From Bremerella sp. P1 (GTDB lineage: Bacteria > Planctomycetota > Planctomycetia > Pirellulales > Pirellulaceae): a DNA stretch of 64,000 bases. Location of the stretch: assembly GCF_028748185.1 (NCBI RefSeq), contig NZ_CP118164.1:6845814-6909813 (forward strand), in the 5' to 3' direction. Numbering within the stretch: position 1 is the stretch's first letter; each line of letters opens with the position of its first letter. Below are positions 34,830 through 43,984 of the stretch, one piece after another. Below the pieces are notes generated by a model. It was given only the letters and a program-made list of their open reading frames with translations, did no database searches and was not told the DNA's origin. Position numbers and translations under genes: made by a program.

Positions 34830-36188
34830 ATGTTTACATTTCGCAGCAAAATCCCCGTTTCGGTCGCCACGGCGTTTCATTGGCACGAACAGCCAGGGGC
34901 TTTAGATCGGTTGATTCCTCCGTGGGAAGACGTCCAGATCGAGCAGCGAAGCAGGTCGATTGCGCCCGGAAGCCGCGTCGTGTTGAAGATGCACGTTGGC
35001 GGCTTCCCCGTGCGCTGGGTTGCCGAACACACGGCCCTGGAACCGAATAAGTATTTTCACGATCGCCAGGTTTCCGGCCCCTTTGCCAGGTGGGAGCATA
35101 CGCATCGTTTCCTGCCCAGCGAAGATGGCCAATGCGTCCTGGAAGACGAAGTCGATTACCAGATCCCAGGCGGAAGCCTGGGGACTCGGTTTGGCCGCTC
35201 GAAGGTCGAGAAGATGCTGCTCCAGATGTTTCGCTATCGGCACGATACGACTACCTACGATTTGATTGCCCATGCCCGTTATCAGGAACGTCCGACGATG
35301 AAGATTGCCATCACTGGTGCCAGCGGGCTGGTCGGCTCGCAGCTGGGGCCGTTCCTCACCACCGGCGGGCACCAAGTCGTGCCCATCTCTCGCTCGGCCG
35401 GCGAAGACACCATCCAGTGGGACATCAAGAAACAAGAGATCGACACGGCGAAGCTGGAAGGGCTGGATGCCGTCATTCACCTGGCCGGCGAAAGCGTGGC
35501 GGCCCGCTGGACCGACAAGAAGAAGCAAGCCATCCGCAGCTCGCGCGTCGATGGAACGCGTCTGCTATGCGAGTCGCTGGCGAAGCTGGAAAACAAGCCC
35601 AAGGTCTTAGTGTGTGCATCGGCTATGGGCTTTTATGGCGATCGCGGTGATGAAATCCTGACTGAGGCCTCGCCCCCTGGGGATGGTTTTCTGGCTGATG
35701 TGTGCCAAGAGTGGGAAGCGGCCGCGCAGCCGGCTCGCGATGCCGGCATTCGCGTGGTGCATGCCCGCATCGGGATTGTGCTGAGTCCCAAGGGGGGCGC
35801 ATTGGCCCAAATGCTCACGCCGTTCAAGCTGGGCGTCGGTGGCAAGATCAGCACGGGGAAGCAGTGGTGGAGTTGGATCTCGCTGGACGATGTCGTGGGC
35901 AGCCTGCATCACTTGATGATGAACGACAACATTCAAGGGCCGGTTAACCTGTGCACTCCGAAGGCCGTGACGAACGAGGAGTTCACCAAGACGCTGGGCA
36001 AGGTGATTTCACGCCCCACGTTCTTCACCGTCCCCCAATTTGCGGCGAAGCTGGCCATGGGAGAAATGGCCGACGAGATGCTCCTTTCCAGCTGCCGCAT
36101 GGAACCAAAGGTGCTGGAGCAAACCGAATATCACTTCCGCGAACCCAACCTGGAGCGTTGTCTGCGGAAGCTGCTGGGTCGGCAGTAG
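34830..36188 (+). CDS. SRPBCC domain fused to TIGR01777 NAD(P)-epimerase-like domain
   Basis: A 452-residue fusion. The ATG at 34830 has GGAGAG 5 nt upstream and is preferred to the ATG-like start at 34800. Residues 1-150 are an SRPBCC (START-like) ligand-binding fold (FTFRSKIPVS, then WEHTHRFLP). From about 157 on it is an extended SDR/TIGR01777 domain with the Rossmann motif TGASGLVGS, HLAGESVAARW, SSRVDGTR, SAMGFYG, and RIGIVLSPKGGAL, like YfcH. TIGR01777 and SRPBCC genes occur next to photolyase genes in light-induced clusters of other bacteria, and a photolyase lies 1.4 kb downstream here. The substrate is unknown. Confidence 0.87.
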   Translation: MFTFRSKIPVSVATAFHWHEQPGALDRLIPPWEDVQIEQRSRSIAPGSRVVLKMHVGGFPVRWVAEHTALEPNKYFHDRQVSGPFARWEHTHRFLPSEDGQCVLEDEVDYQIPGGSLGTRFGRSKVEKMLLQMFRYRHDTTTYDLIAHARYQERPTMKIAITGASGLVGSQLGPFLTTGGHQVVPISRSAGEDTIQWDIKKQEIDTAKLEGLDAVIHLAGESVAARWTDKKKQAIRSSRVDGTRLLCESLAKLENKPKVLVCASAMGFYGDRGDEILTEASPPGDGFLADVCQEWEAAAQPARDAGIRVVHARIGIVLSPKGGALAQMLTPFKLGVGGKISTGKQWWSWISLDDVVGSLHHLMMNDNIQGPVNLCTPKAVTNEEFTKTLGKVISRPTFFTVPQFAAKLAMGEMADEMLLSSCRMEPKVLEQTEYHFREPNLERCLRKLLGRQ

Positions 36189-36198
36189 CTACCGGCAG

Positions 36199-37365
36199 TT
36201 AGTCGTCCCAGTCTTCCTCCTCGTCATCCTCTTCGTAGGTTCGCGTCCAGATATCGGCAGCGATCGGCTCAGTTACCGAGGTCTGGAATTCCCACTTCGT
36301 TTGATGCGAGTTGGAACCGTTCCCCAGTTCGATCATATCGCGGAAGACCTGTTGCGGGGTGCCACGATGCAGGGCATCTTCTAACTCGGAAAGCCGCTGA
36401 TTCCACTTGGCACGCTGCTCGCGCATTTCGGTAACGTACTCGTCGTCATCGTCTTCATCCCATTCGGATTGAATGTCGGGATAGTACTCTTCGTCGTAAG
36501 CCTGGAGCAGCTGTTCGGCCTGCATCTGCTCGTGCACGACGACACCGTAGTTTTGTAGATGCTCCCACTGGAAGGAGCTGAGCTCGGCATCCTTGCGATA
36601 GCGTTTCAGCGCGCGTTCGCTGAGGAAGTGATGAATGGCAGTCCGCCACTGCACTTGAATTTGTCGTACCGTTTCGTCGTTGCACTCGTCGCCGTTCATC
36701 TCGGCGATACGGCGGATTTCCTCCTCGGTCGTGCCGCCGCGTTCGATCCGCCAGTCCATTTCCCGAGAATAGGCCTTTTCGAAGTAGCCGGGGTACTCTT
36801 CCTTCGTGATCATCACCATGTCGGTCGCAGGAGCTTCCTCCCGGAAGCGGGTTACGATCTGTTCGACCGATTCATCTGGGAAGAACTTCTGGGTGGCGTA
36901 CGGAGGGATGTCCATGCCGTGGTACTTGGTGCTGCCGAACGTCCAGGCAGTGCCATCCTGATAGCGGCGGACGACATCGCACCACACGCCAATCACCGGA
37001 TGGCAATAGATCACCCCGATCGTCGATTGATCGACATCCAGAAGCACTCGCATCGGCGTGGCGATTTCCTCGATCACGTAGTCTTCCAGCTTGGTGAAGC
37101 CGAGACTTTGAAACTGCTCGGTTATCGCATCGAACTTTTTCAGATGCTCTTCCGGCACCCAATCCTCGTGAGGATCTTCCAGACTACTTCGCTTGGTGAG
37201 CTTCACGCGGAAAGGCGGGACCGCGCCACCCATACCTTGGGCAATCATATCGCCGAGCGATTTGATCCAGCTCCGCAGCTTCCAGCGGATCACCAGGTAG
37301 GCCACGACCACAAAGAGAACCAGGGCGAGAAACACGCCCCCGACGATTTGCAAGAACAGTTCCAT
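36199..37365 (-). CDS. single-pass membrane protein with long acidic C-terminus, unknown
   Basis: A 388-residue protein. A single N-terminal membrane helix (about 5-27) precedes a soluble domain. The domain includes a beta-rich central part (GVIYCHPVIGVWCDVVRRY) and helices with charged residues. The last 40 residues are strongly acidic, ending EEDDEEEDWDD. No family is recognised. The ATG at 37365 begins right before the helix. It converges on the SDR-fusion gene with 10 nt between stops and is divergent from the photolyase gene. Confidence 0.65.
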   Translation of the reverse strand: MELFLQIVGGVFLALVLFVVVAYLVIRWKLRSWIKSLGDMIAQGMGGAVPPFRVKLTKRSSLEDPHEDWVPEEHLKKFDAITEQFQSLGFTKLEDYVIEEIATPMRVLLDVDQSTIGVIYCHPVIGVWCDVVRRYQDGTAWTFGSTKYHGMDIPPYATQKFFPDESVEQIVTRFREEAPATDMVMITKEEYPGYFEKAYSREMDWRIERGGTTEEEIRRIAEMNGDECNDETVRQIQVQWRTAIHHFLSERALKRYRKDAELSSFQWEHLQNYGVVVHEQMQAEQLLQAYDEEYYPDIQSEWDEDDDDEYVTEMREQRAKWNQRLSELEDALHRGTPQQVFRDMIELGNGSNSHQTKWEFQTSVTEPIAADIWTRTYEEDDEEEDWDD

Positions 37366-37572
37366 GATCAACTCCGCCTGGCTTTGATAAGAACCCGTAG
37401 ATTTCGGATGTCGGCAAGTTACCAACTCGCAAAATGGGATTCCAGTATTTTCTTGCCAACGAGTTGTTAATTGACCGAAGCTTTTCCGGTTTTAGTTCGC
37501 TTAGGAATGCGCTCGATGCCGCAAAGCGGTTTACGGAAACTTGCCCCCAATATCATTTGAAAAGGAAGTCCC

Positions 37573-39060
37573 TTGTCGGCCGAACTTTGGCAACTGCGAA
37601 TTAGCGATATCAACGACGCTCCGGTCAACGAGAACGGCAAGTACGTGCTGTACTGGATGATTGCCAATCGGCGGACGGAATGGAATTTCTCGCTTCAGAG
37701 GGCTGCCTGGTGGGCCGATAAGCTGAAGAAGCCGCTGATCGTGTTCGAGGCCCTGCGGGTTGGGTACGAGTGGGCCAGCGATCGTTTGCACACGTTCGTC
37801 TTGCAGGGCATGCTCGACAACCTCGAGGCCTTGTCCGACAGTCCCGTCGTTTACTATCCCTATGTCGAACCGGAGAAAGACGCCGCCAAGGGCTTATTGA
37901 AGGCACTTTCGCAAGATGCGTGCACGGTCGTGACCGATGACTTTCCCTGCTTCTTCCTGCCGCGGATGGTCAAGGCCGTCGGCAAGAAGCTGGACGTCAA
38001 GCTGGAAGCGATCGATAGCAACGGCCTGCTGCCGATGCGAGCGGCCGATCGCGACTTCCCTCGGGCGTTCAGTCTGCGGCGTTTTTTGCAGAAAGAACTA
38101 CCACCGCATCTGGAAGTCTTCCCCAATGCGAATCCGCTGGCCCGGAAGTCATTTCCGGCCACCAACCACAAGCTGATCGCCGACATCATTCAGAAGTGGC
38201 CCTCGATCGATAAACGAACGCTTGAGAGCCCCGCCGATTTCATCGCCAGCTTGCCAATTGATCACGAAGTGGCCCCCGTCGACACGCATGGCGGCTCAGT
38301 CGCGGGACGCAAGCAGATGGAATGGTTCCTCAAGAAAGGCCTCCCACGGTACGGTGAAGAGCGGAACAGCGTCGAGAACGAATGCGTCAGCCAGCTGTCG
38401 CCGTATTTGCACTTTGGTCACCTCTCGGTGCACGAGGTCTTCCACGAGTTGGCCAAGCAGGAGAAATGGGAACCGAGCCGCCTGAGCAAGAAGGTGACCG
38501 GCAGCCGGGAAGGTTGGTGGAACATGAGCCCGAGTGCCGAGGCATACCTCGACGAGCTCATCACCTGGCGCGAACTGGGCTACAACATGTGCCACATGCG
38601 GGACGACTACGACCAGTTCAGCTCGCTACCGGAGTGGGCCCAGCAAACGCTCGGTGAGCACAAAGATGACGACCGCGAGCACGTCTACACGCTCGAGCAG
38701 TTCGAGAATGCCGAGACGCACGACCCACTCTGGAACGCCGCCCAGCGGCAACTGGTGCGTGAAGGGCGCATCCACAATTATCTGCGGATGCTATGGGGCA
38801 AGAAGGTCCTGCACTGGACCAACACGCCAGAGTATGCCGCCAAGATTCTGATCCATCTGAACAACAAGTACGCTCTGGATGGTCGGAACCCCAACAGTTA
38901 CAGCGGCATCTTCTGGTGCTTTGGCCGGTACGATCGAGCCTGGGGCCCTGAGCGTGAGATCTTCGGCAAAATCCGCTACATGACCAGCGACAGCGCGATG
39001 AAAAAGCTGAATCTGAAGGGCTATATTAAGGAATATGGCGAGGCGACGCTGTTCGACTAA
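37573..39060 (+). CDS. phr: class II deoxyribodipyrimidine photolyase-like
   Basis: A 495-residue FAD flavoprotein of the photolyase family. The N-terminal alpha/beta domain (about 20-150) starts YVLYWMIANRRTEWN, and the FAD-binding helical domain has TWRELGYNMCH and LRMLWGKKVLHW. NSYSGIFWCFGRYDRAWG and FGKIRYMTSDSAMKKL near the end match class II CPD photolyases. The enzyme uses blue light to split pyrimidine dimers. The start is a TTG with AAAAGGAAG about 5-6 nt before. The gene stands alone, but the SRPBCC-TIGR01777 gene 1.4 kb upstream on the same strand recalls light-response clusters. Confidence 0.85.
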   Translation: MSAELWQLRISDINDAPVNENGKYVLYWMIANRRTEWNFSLQRAAWWADKLKKPLIVFEALRVGYEWASDRLHTFVLQGMLDNLEALSDSPVVYYPYVEPEKDAAKGLLKALSQDACTVVTDDFPCFFLPRMVKAVGKKLDVKLEAIDSNGLLPMRAADRDFPRAFSLRRFLQKELPPHLEVFPNANPLARKSFPATNHKLIADIIQKWPSIDKRTLESPADFIASLPIDHEVAPVDTHGGSVAGRKQMEWFLKKGLPRYGEERNSVENECVSQLSPYLHFGHLSVHEVFHELAKQEKWEPSRLSKKVTGSREGWWNMSPSAEAYLDELITWRELGYNMCHMRDDYDQFSSLPEWAQQTLGEHKDDDREHVYTLEQFENAETHDPLWNAAQRQLVREGRIHNYLRMLWGKKVLHWTNTPEYAAKILIHLNNKYALDGRNPNSYSGIFWCFGRYDRAWGPEREIFGKIRYMTSDSAMKKLNLKGYIKEYGEATLFD

Positions 39061-39205
39061 GGGGCTCGCGGACGCGGAAAAACCGGCCCCAACTCGCCGC
39101 ATTCTTCCCAAATTGACCAAGATTTGCCCAAGAAACGGGGTGTAGAGGGGCGATTTTTTCTAAATGGACTAGATGCATCGCTTGCTCTGGCGGTATATTA
39201 CTTGT

Positions 39206-39234
39206 TTGACTTGAGGTCAAGCGCTACCGGTATC
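39206..39234 (+). promoter_or_regulatory. possible promoter of rpsU
   Basis: TTGACT (39206-39211) is followed after 17 nt by GGTATC (39229-39234), about 80 nt before the bS21 start. The -35 is good (5 of 6), the -10 poor. The 12-base palindrome CTTGAGGTCAAG overlaps the -35. Confidence 0.3.
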
Positions 39235-39312
39235 TGAGTAGTGCTTCCCATAAACCACATTTTTCCGGCAGCAAGTCGGGCTATCGAAACAAAGGAAATC
39301 TTTAGGTAACCA

Positions 39313-39510
39313 ATGGTTAAGGTACTCGTTCGCGACAGGGAATCGATTCAAGAAGCAGTTCGTCGGTTTGGTAAGTTGGTCATGCGTAGCGGTCTCAAGA
39401 AAGAGATGCGTCGTCGCAAGTATTACGAAAAGCCGAGCGACCTGAAGCGTCGAGCCCGCCTGCGTGCCGAACGCCGCGCCATGAAGGAACGCCTGCTGGT
39501 TCAAGACTAG
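39313..39510 (+). CDS. rpsU: 30S ribosomal protein bS21
   Basis: A 65-residue, very basic protein. It starts [19 protein letters not shown], contains the [15 protein letters not shown] signature and ends in basic helices, matching bS21. It binds the 30S subunit near the anti-Shine-Dalgarno end and helps start translation. It is a single gene followed by a strong bidirectional terminator. Confidence 0.96.
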   Translation: MVKVLVRDRESIQEAVRRFGKLVMRSGLKKEMRRRKYYEKPSDLKRRARLRAERRAMKERLLVQD

Positions 39511-39574
39511 TTCCGTTCAGGACTAGTTTCCTGCCACTAGGCAACGGCGACCTAAAGCCGAGCATATAAAAGAG

Positions 39575-39605
39575 AACGCCCAGTGTTTACACTGGGCGTT
39601 TTCGT
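39575..39605. terminator. bidirectional Rho-independent terminator
   Basis: A perfect 11-bp stem AACGCCCAGTG / CACTGGGCGTT with a TTTA loop and T-rich tails on both strands (TTTTCG on plus, CTCTTTTATA on minus). It serves rpsU on the plus strand and the convergent GDSL gene on the minus strand. Confidence 0.9.
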
Positions 39606-39633
39606 TTCTTGTTCACGTTGTTGGCCGTGCCAC

Positions 39634-40305
39634 TTAGTCCTTCAGGTGCGGCTCGAGTTCTTTGGCCCAGACGGCGTAGCCTTCGTCGGTCATGTGCAGG
39701 CCGTCCTTTTTGAACAGCTCAGGACGGGGCTTGCCATCTTCGCCCAGCATTGGGGCATCGATGTCGATGAACTCGCAGTTCTCCGTCTTGGCACATTCCT
39801 CGGCGATCAGCTTGTTCGTTCCACGCACTGCGTCGATCAGCTTCCAGCGGCTGAGGCTTGGCTTCACGGCGATGTAGAGGATCTTCGTCTTTGGAAGCTC
39901 TTCGCGAATCGTCGCGACGAACTCCTGGAAGTCTTCGTGGATCTGCTCAGGCGTATAGCCAGCGGCCACGTCGTTGTCGCCAGCGTAAACGACGACGGTA
40001 CGCGGCTTGTACGGTAGGATGATCCGATCCGCGTAGTAGACCGAGTCTTCCAAACGCGAACCACCAAAGCCGCGGTTCAAACCACTGAGTTTGGGAAACG
40101 ACTTGTCGAGATCCCACATCCGAATGCTGCTGCTACCGACAAACACCACACCGCCAGGCTTGACCGGGTTTTCCTGGTCCTTCTTGGCGAACTTGTCCAT
40201 CTCGCCTTTCCACTTGGCAATGCTCTTGGGCACCTGGCCATCGGCGGCAAAACTAACGGCGGCAAGCATCATCACGAGAGAGGCACTAGCGAGGAAGCGA
40301 ATCAT
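39634..40305 (-). CDS. secreted GDSL/SGNH-family hydrolase
   Basis: A 223-residue protein with a signal peptide (about 3-21, cut near SFAAD). SGNH blocks are visible: nucleophile Ser58 in VGSSSIRMW, Gly in NRGFGGSRL, Asn in GDNDVAAG, and the Asp-His pair in DGLHMTDEGY. Such secreted hydrolases act as esterases on acetylated carbohydrates or lipids; the substrate is not determined. Upstream on the same strand is a Tat-exported oxidoreductase with its own terminator, so this is a separate transcription unit. Confidence 0.85.
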   Translation of the reverse strand: MIRFLASASLVMMLAAVSFAADGQVPKSIAKWKGEMDKFAKKDQENPVKPGGVVFVGSSSIRMWDLDKSFPKLSGLNRGFGGSRLEDSVYYADRIILPYKPRTVVVYAGDNDVAAGYTPEQIHEDFQEFVATIREELPKTKILYIAVKPSLSRWKLIDAVRGTNKLIAEECAKTENCEFIDIDAPMLGEDGKPRPELFKKDGLHMTDEGYAVWAKELEPHLKD

Positions 40306-40437
40306 GAGGTGTAGTCCTTAACAGGTAGGAATTGCGATAGGAGGTACTTGATGGAGTTGAAAGAATGAATAGCCACCAAGGGGCACAAAAATAGTAACGG
40401 AAACATCAAAGAATCCTGACACGGTTTATCCCAAAAG

Positions 40438-40466
40438 AAAAGCGGGATCGAACGGATCCCGCTTTT
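40438..40466 (-). terminator. terminator of the Gfo/Idh/MocA gene
   Basis: A perfect 12-bp stem AAAAGCGGGATC / GATCCCGCTTTT with a 5-nt loop, followed on the minus strand by CTTTTGG. It lies 23 nt after the stop of the oxidoreductase gene. Confidence 0.85.
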
Positions 40467-40488
40467 GCGAATTGGGTACTGACCGCGA

Positions 40489-41763
40489 TTAGCCGAGCAC
40501 GTATGGGGCACGGTGGGCTCGGTGCGTCATCTCGGCGGCTTCGGCGTCGCCGTTGATCTTTTCAGCAACCGGATCCCATTCGATCTTGCGTTCCAGGCGG
40601 CAAGAGATGTTGCCCAGGTGGCAAGCGGTTGCCGTGCGGTGACCGATTTCGACATCGCAGATCGGCAGTTCGCGGGTCTCCATGCAGCTGAGGAAGTTAC
40701 GGTGGTGGTTGCTGCTGTCGATCAGGTGGATGTCGGAATCCTTCAACTTGATCGCGCCGATTTCCTCGGACGAAGGCTGGAACACGCCACGGTTGACGTA
40801 GATCTCGCCCTTGTCGCCGATGAAGCGGGTACCCATCTTGATGTCCTTTTGACCTTGGCCGACGATCATCGTCACGCCGTCGCCATAGTCGTAGGTGATG
40901 CGGCAAGCTTCCGGCACCTCGTGGGCGTTTTCCGGATGATACTTGACCTGTTCGGCATGCACCGACAGCGGGCCACTATCGTCCTTGCCCAAGCCCCAGT
41001 GGGCGATGTCGATATGGTGAGCACCCCAGTTGGTCATCTGACCGCCGGAGTAATCCCACCAGAAGCGGAAGTTGTAGTGAACTCGCTTCTCGTTGTAAGG
41101 AACGACCCGTGCTGGGCCGAGCCAGAAGTCGTAGTTCAAGTTGGCCGGCGGATCGCTGTTGGGCGGCAGCTTGCCGGGGTCGTTGGCACCTGCGATACCG
41201 ACATGCACCGTGTGGACCTTGCCGAGATAACCGTTACGAACCAGTTCGCAGGCACGGCGGAAGTTGGACGACGAACGCTGCATCGAACCGGTCTGCACGA
41301 TTCGCTTGTTCGCGCGAGCCGCTTCGACCATCTTGCGGCCTTCGTTGATCGTCAGCGACAGAGGCTTTTCGCAGTAGACATCTTTACCCGCTTCACAGGC
41401 GTGAATAGTGGTCAGGGCGTGCCAATGATCCGGCGTGCTCACGACAACGGCGTCGATGTCTTTGCGATCCAGCAGTTTGCGGTAGTCTTCAAAGATCTCG
41501 ACCTTGCGATCCTTTTTGTCGAGCACGGTCTTCGCGGCGTTCTCGGCATGCTTCGAGTCGACATCGCACACGGCAACGGCGTTATCGAGGAACTTGCCAA
41601 GGTTGCCGCGGCCCATACCGCCGACACCGATGTGCCCGGTCAGGACACGATCGTTGGCACCAAAAGCGGTCGAAGGAATGAACATCGGAGCAGCCGCCAA
41701 ACCGGCAGCAACACTGGATGTCTTGATAAATGTACGACGCGAGACGCGATGATTAGCGGCCAT
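40489..41763 (-). CDS. Tat-exported Gfo/Idh/MocA-family oxidoreductase
   Basis: A 424-residue protein. A twin-arginine signal (RRTFIKTSS, residues 9-17) with a hydrophobic AGLAAAPMF stretch exports it folded with its NAD(P). Family motifs are GVGGMGRGNL, VDSKHAENA, VVSTPDHWHA and EKPLSLTINEGRKM, then WWDYSGGQMTNWGAHHID. Planctomycetes encode many exported members that probably oxidise sugars or inositols outside the cytoplasm. An isolated gene with its own terminator; the long antisense frame over it is a shadow. Confidence 0.9.
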   Translation of the reverse strand: MAANHRVSRRTFIKTSSVAAGLAAAPMFIPSTAFGANDRVLTGHIGVGGMGRGNLGKFLDNAVAVCDVDSKHAENAAKTVLDKKDRKVEIFEDYRKLLDRKDIDAVVVSTPDHWHALTTIHACEAGKDVYCEKPLSLTINEGRKMVEAARANKRIVQTGSMQRSSSNFRRACELVRNGYLGKVHTVHVGIAGANDPGKLPPNSDPPANLNYDFWLGPARVVPYNEKRVHYNFRFWWDYSGGQMTNWGAHHIDIAHWGLGKDDSGPLSVHAEQVKYHPENAHEVPEACRITYDYGDGVTMIVGQGQKDIKMGTRFIGDKGEIYVNRGVFQPSSEEIGAIKLKDSDIHLIDSSNHHRNFLSCMETRELPICDVEIGHRTATACHLGNISCRLERKIEWDPVAEKINGDAEAAEMTHRAHRAPYVLG

Positions 41764-41911
41764 GAAATCCTCTTCAGTTCGATTCGATCAAGCTCAACCG
41801 GAACCCGGCCCATAGGTAAGAAAGTTAGCCGAGGCGGTAAGCTTCTTAGTTTAACTGAAATTGGTTGTCGCGCAAAGTCAAAGAAACCACCACTATCGGT
41901 GGGTTATTAGA

Positions 41912-43984
41912 TTAGTCCATTTCTTCCCACACGCTGTGATAGCCGTCGACCGCTTCGGCGTACTGTAAGAACCGTTCGTAAAACGAGTTACCGCCGATCG
42001 TCGAACTGTCCCCCACCACGATCAGCTTCCGCCGAGGCCGCGTCAGGGCGACATTCATGCGGCGCGTATCGTGCAAGAATCCGATTTCGCCGGAGGTGTT
42101 CGAGCGAACCAGCGAGATGATCACCGCTTCGTTTTCGCGGCCTTGAAATCCGTCGACCGTGTCGGCTTCAACGCCGTCAGGCAGCTGATTCCGCAGACGC
42201 TGCACCTGGGCGGCATACGGAGAGATGACCGAGATCGCCGACGGCTCAATGCCTGCCTCGACAAGTTGGGTGGCCTTCTTCGCGACGAATCGCGCTTCGG
42301 CATCGTTGAAGCGGCTGGAGGTCGCTTCGTCTTCCTCCTCTAAAAAGTCGGCCCCGGCCGTGTCGTAGAACTGCCACGGCTTGGGATCGACGTAGACCTC
42401 GTCATTGAGCAGCGGTTGCAGGTCATGCGCCGCCACCGAATCGTCGGCTTCCAATTGGCCTTCGTAAAATTCGAGGCTGCTGAAATCCATGATTGAAGAA
42501 TGCATCCGGTACTGCCGCTTCAAAAGCCTGGCGATCTCAGGCCGCTTTCTCACTAGCCGCTGCTGCATGCTTTCGGCAAAACCTTCGCTGGCCGCTTCCT
42601 GCGAAAGGATCGTCGGCGGAAGTTGGCAGTGGTCGCCTGCGAGGATCACGCGCTGGCTTCGCGAAAGCGGAATCCAACAAGCGGGCTCGACTGCCTGACA
42701 GGCTTCGTCGATCACTACCGTATCGAAGTTACGACCAGCCAACAGGTCATCGTCGATCCCGGTCAACGTGACGCACAGCACGTCGGCCCCGGAAAGAATC
42801 TGATCGAGCGTCTGTCGTTGAATGCGTTGGGCGTCATCGAACAGTTGCCGGGCTTCATCACGCAGCGCAGCGCGTTCGCCGGGGGCAGGCTTGGCTCGCG
42901 TGTAGCGGCCGGCACTCCGCAGCCTGGCCTGGGCATCGCGAATCAGCTTATCGGCCAGCTTGGCATCGGCGTGCGAGCGAGCCAGGTAGTCGAGTGTCGC
43001 GTCGTGCAACCTTTCGGAAACACGAGCCGGATGGCCGAGCCGTACGGCACTAACGCCTTGCGCCATCACGCGTAGCATGAGGTTATCGACCGCCAGGTTG
43101 CTAGGCGCACACGCGAGGACTTTCTCGCCCCGGTCGACCAGCTTGCGAATCAGATGCGCGAGCGTCACCGTCTTACCGGTACCAGGCGGACCATGAATGA
43201 TGGCCACGTCCTGGGCTCGCAGGGCGTTCTCAACGGCGTCCCACTGCGACTCGTTCAAACTACGTGGCGCGTCACCGGTCTCGACCGCAGCATCGAACCG
43301 CGGAGCCGCTTCGCCAAGCAGCACATCACGCAGATCAGCCAGTCGATTGCCGGAAGCACTGGCCGCTCGCTTCAGCGCGAACTCCATTCGCCGACGCGTG
43401 ACTTCGTCGTCGCTGGGGATCAGGTTGAACGGGTCATCGTCGTTTTCGAGAAAGTCTTGCGTGACGACTTCGATCGAGCCATCACGCACCGAAGCGACGA
43501 GCCCGCGAACCTGGTTTTGCTCGACGTCTTGCACAATCACCGGCGAGCCCGATCGAAAGCGATGCGCCGGCAGCGAGGCTCCTTGGGTCTTGGGGCGAAA
43601 CTGGCAGATCACGCGGCCAGCCAGGGCCGACCATTGTTCGTGCAGCTTGACTCCTTTGAGCACGCCTTCTTTTTGCTTGCCATCGGCCAGACGCTGCGAC
43701 TCTTCCTTGGCTTCCAGCGCCATCCATCGGCGGAAGTCCTCGAACAGCGAGGGCCACTCGATCTGGTCTGGCTCGAAGAAGGCATCGACTTCCGGCAGAT
43801 TCTCGCGAAGGGTCTTCGCGGCCCGCTTCGCGCGGTCTTCCGCGACTTCGACGCTGGCCTGACGGCGGACCAGATCGATCGCGCCGATTTCTTTACCGGG
43901 AATGTCCGCTTCTTCAATCAGCAGCTTGAAGAGTTGGTTTCGATTGGTCCCCGGAGGAAGTCCCCGTAAATGGAGCCGTGCCAT
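41912..43984 (-). CDS. SF1 helicase/ATPase (SMUBP-2/UPF1-like) with an N-terminal RRM-like domain
   Basis: A 690-residue protein. Residues 1-65 (ARLHLRGLPPG, IPGKEIGAIDLVRRQASVEV) look like the DbpA-type RNA-binding fold. The superfamily 1B helicase core follows: Walker A HGPPGTGKT (264-272), ACAPSNLAVDN, VIDEACQAVEP (Walker B), GDHCQLPPT, RLLKRQYRMHSSI, and VDGFQGRENEAVI, with ALTRPRRKLIVVGD at the end. Such enzymes unwind RNA or DNA in the cytoplasm; the added RRM-like domain suggests an RNA target. The ATG at 43984 is chosen because it starts the N-terminal domain; it lies inside the end of the MFS gene, giving a 71-nt overlap in another frame. Confidence 0.85.
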   Translation of the reverse strand: MARLHLRGLPPGTNRNQLFKLLIEEADIPGKEIGAIDLVRRQASVEVAEDRAKRAAKTLRENLPEVDAFFEPDQIEWPSLFEDFRRWMALEAKEESQRLADGKQKEGVLKGVKLHEQWSALAGRVICQFRPKTQGASLPAHRFRSGSPVIVQDVEQNQVRGLVASVRDGSIEVVTQDFLENDDDPFNLIPSDDEVTRRRMEFALKRAASASGNRLADLRDVLLGEAAPRFDAAVETGDAPRSLNESQWDAVENALRAQDVAIIHGPPGTGKTVTLAHLIRKLVDRGEKVLACAPSNLAVDNLMLRVMAQGVSAVRLGHPARVSERLHDATLDYLARSHADAKLADKLIRDAQARLRSAGRYTRAKPAPGERAALRDEARQLFDDAQRIQRQTLDQILSGADVLCVTLTGIDDDLLAGRNFDTVVIDEACQAVEPACWIPLSRSQRVILAGDHCQLPPTILSQEAASEGFAESMQQRLVRKRPEIARLLKRQYRMHSSIMDFSSLEFYEGQLEADDSVAAHDLQPLLNDEVYVDPKPWQFYDTAGADFLEEEDEATSSRFNDAEARFVAKKATQLVEAGIEPSAISVISPYAAQVQRLRNQLPDGVEADTVDGFQGRENEAVIISLVRSNTSGEIGFLHDTRRMNVALTRPRRKLIVVGDSSTIGGNSFYERFLQYAEAVDGYHSVWEEMD

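Noticed and set aside
40513-41910. 465-codon antisense frame over the Gfo/Idh/MocA gene
   Set aside because: The sense frame has a Tat signal and family motifs; the other is a codon-bias shadow.
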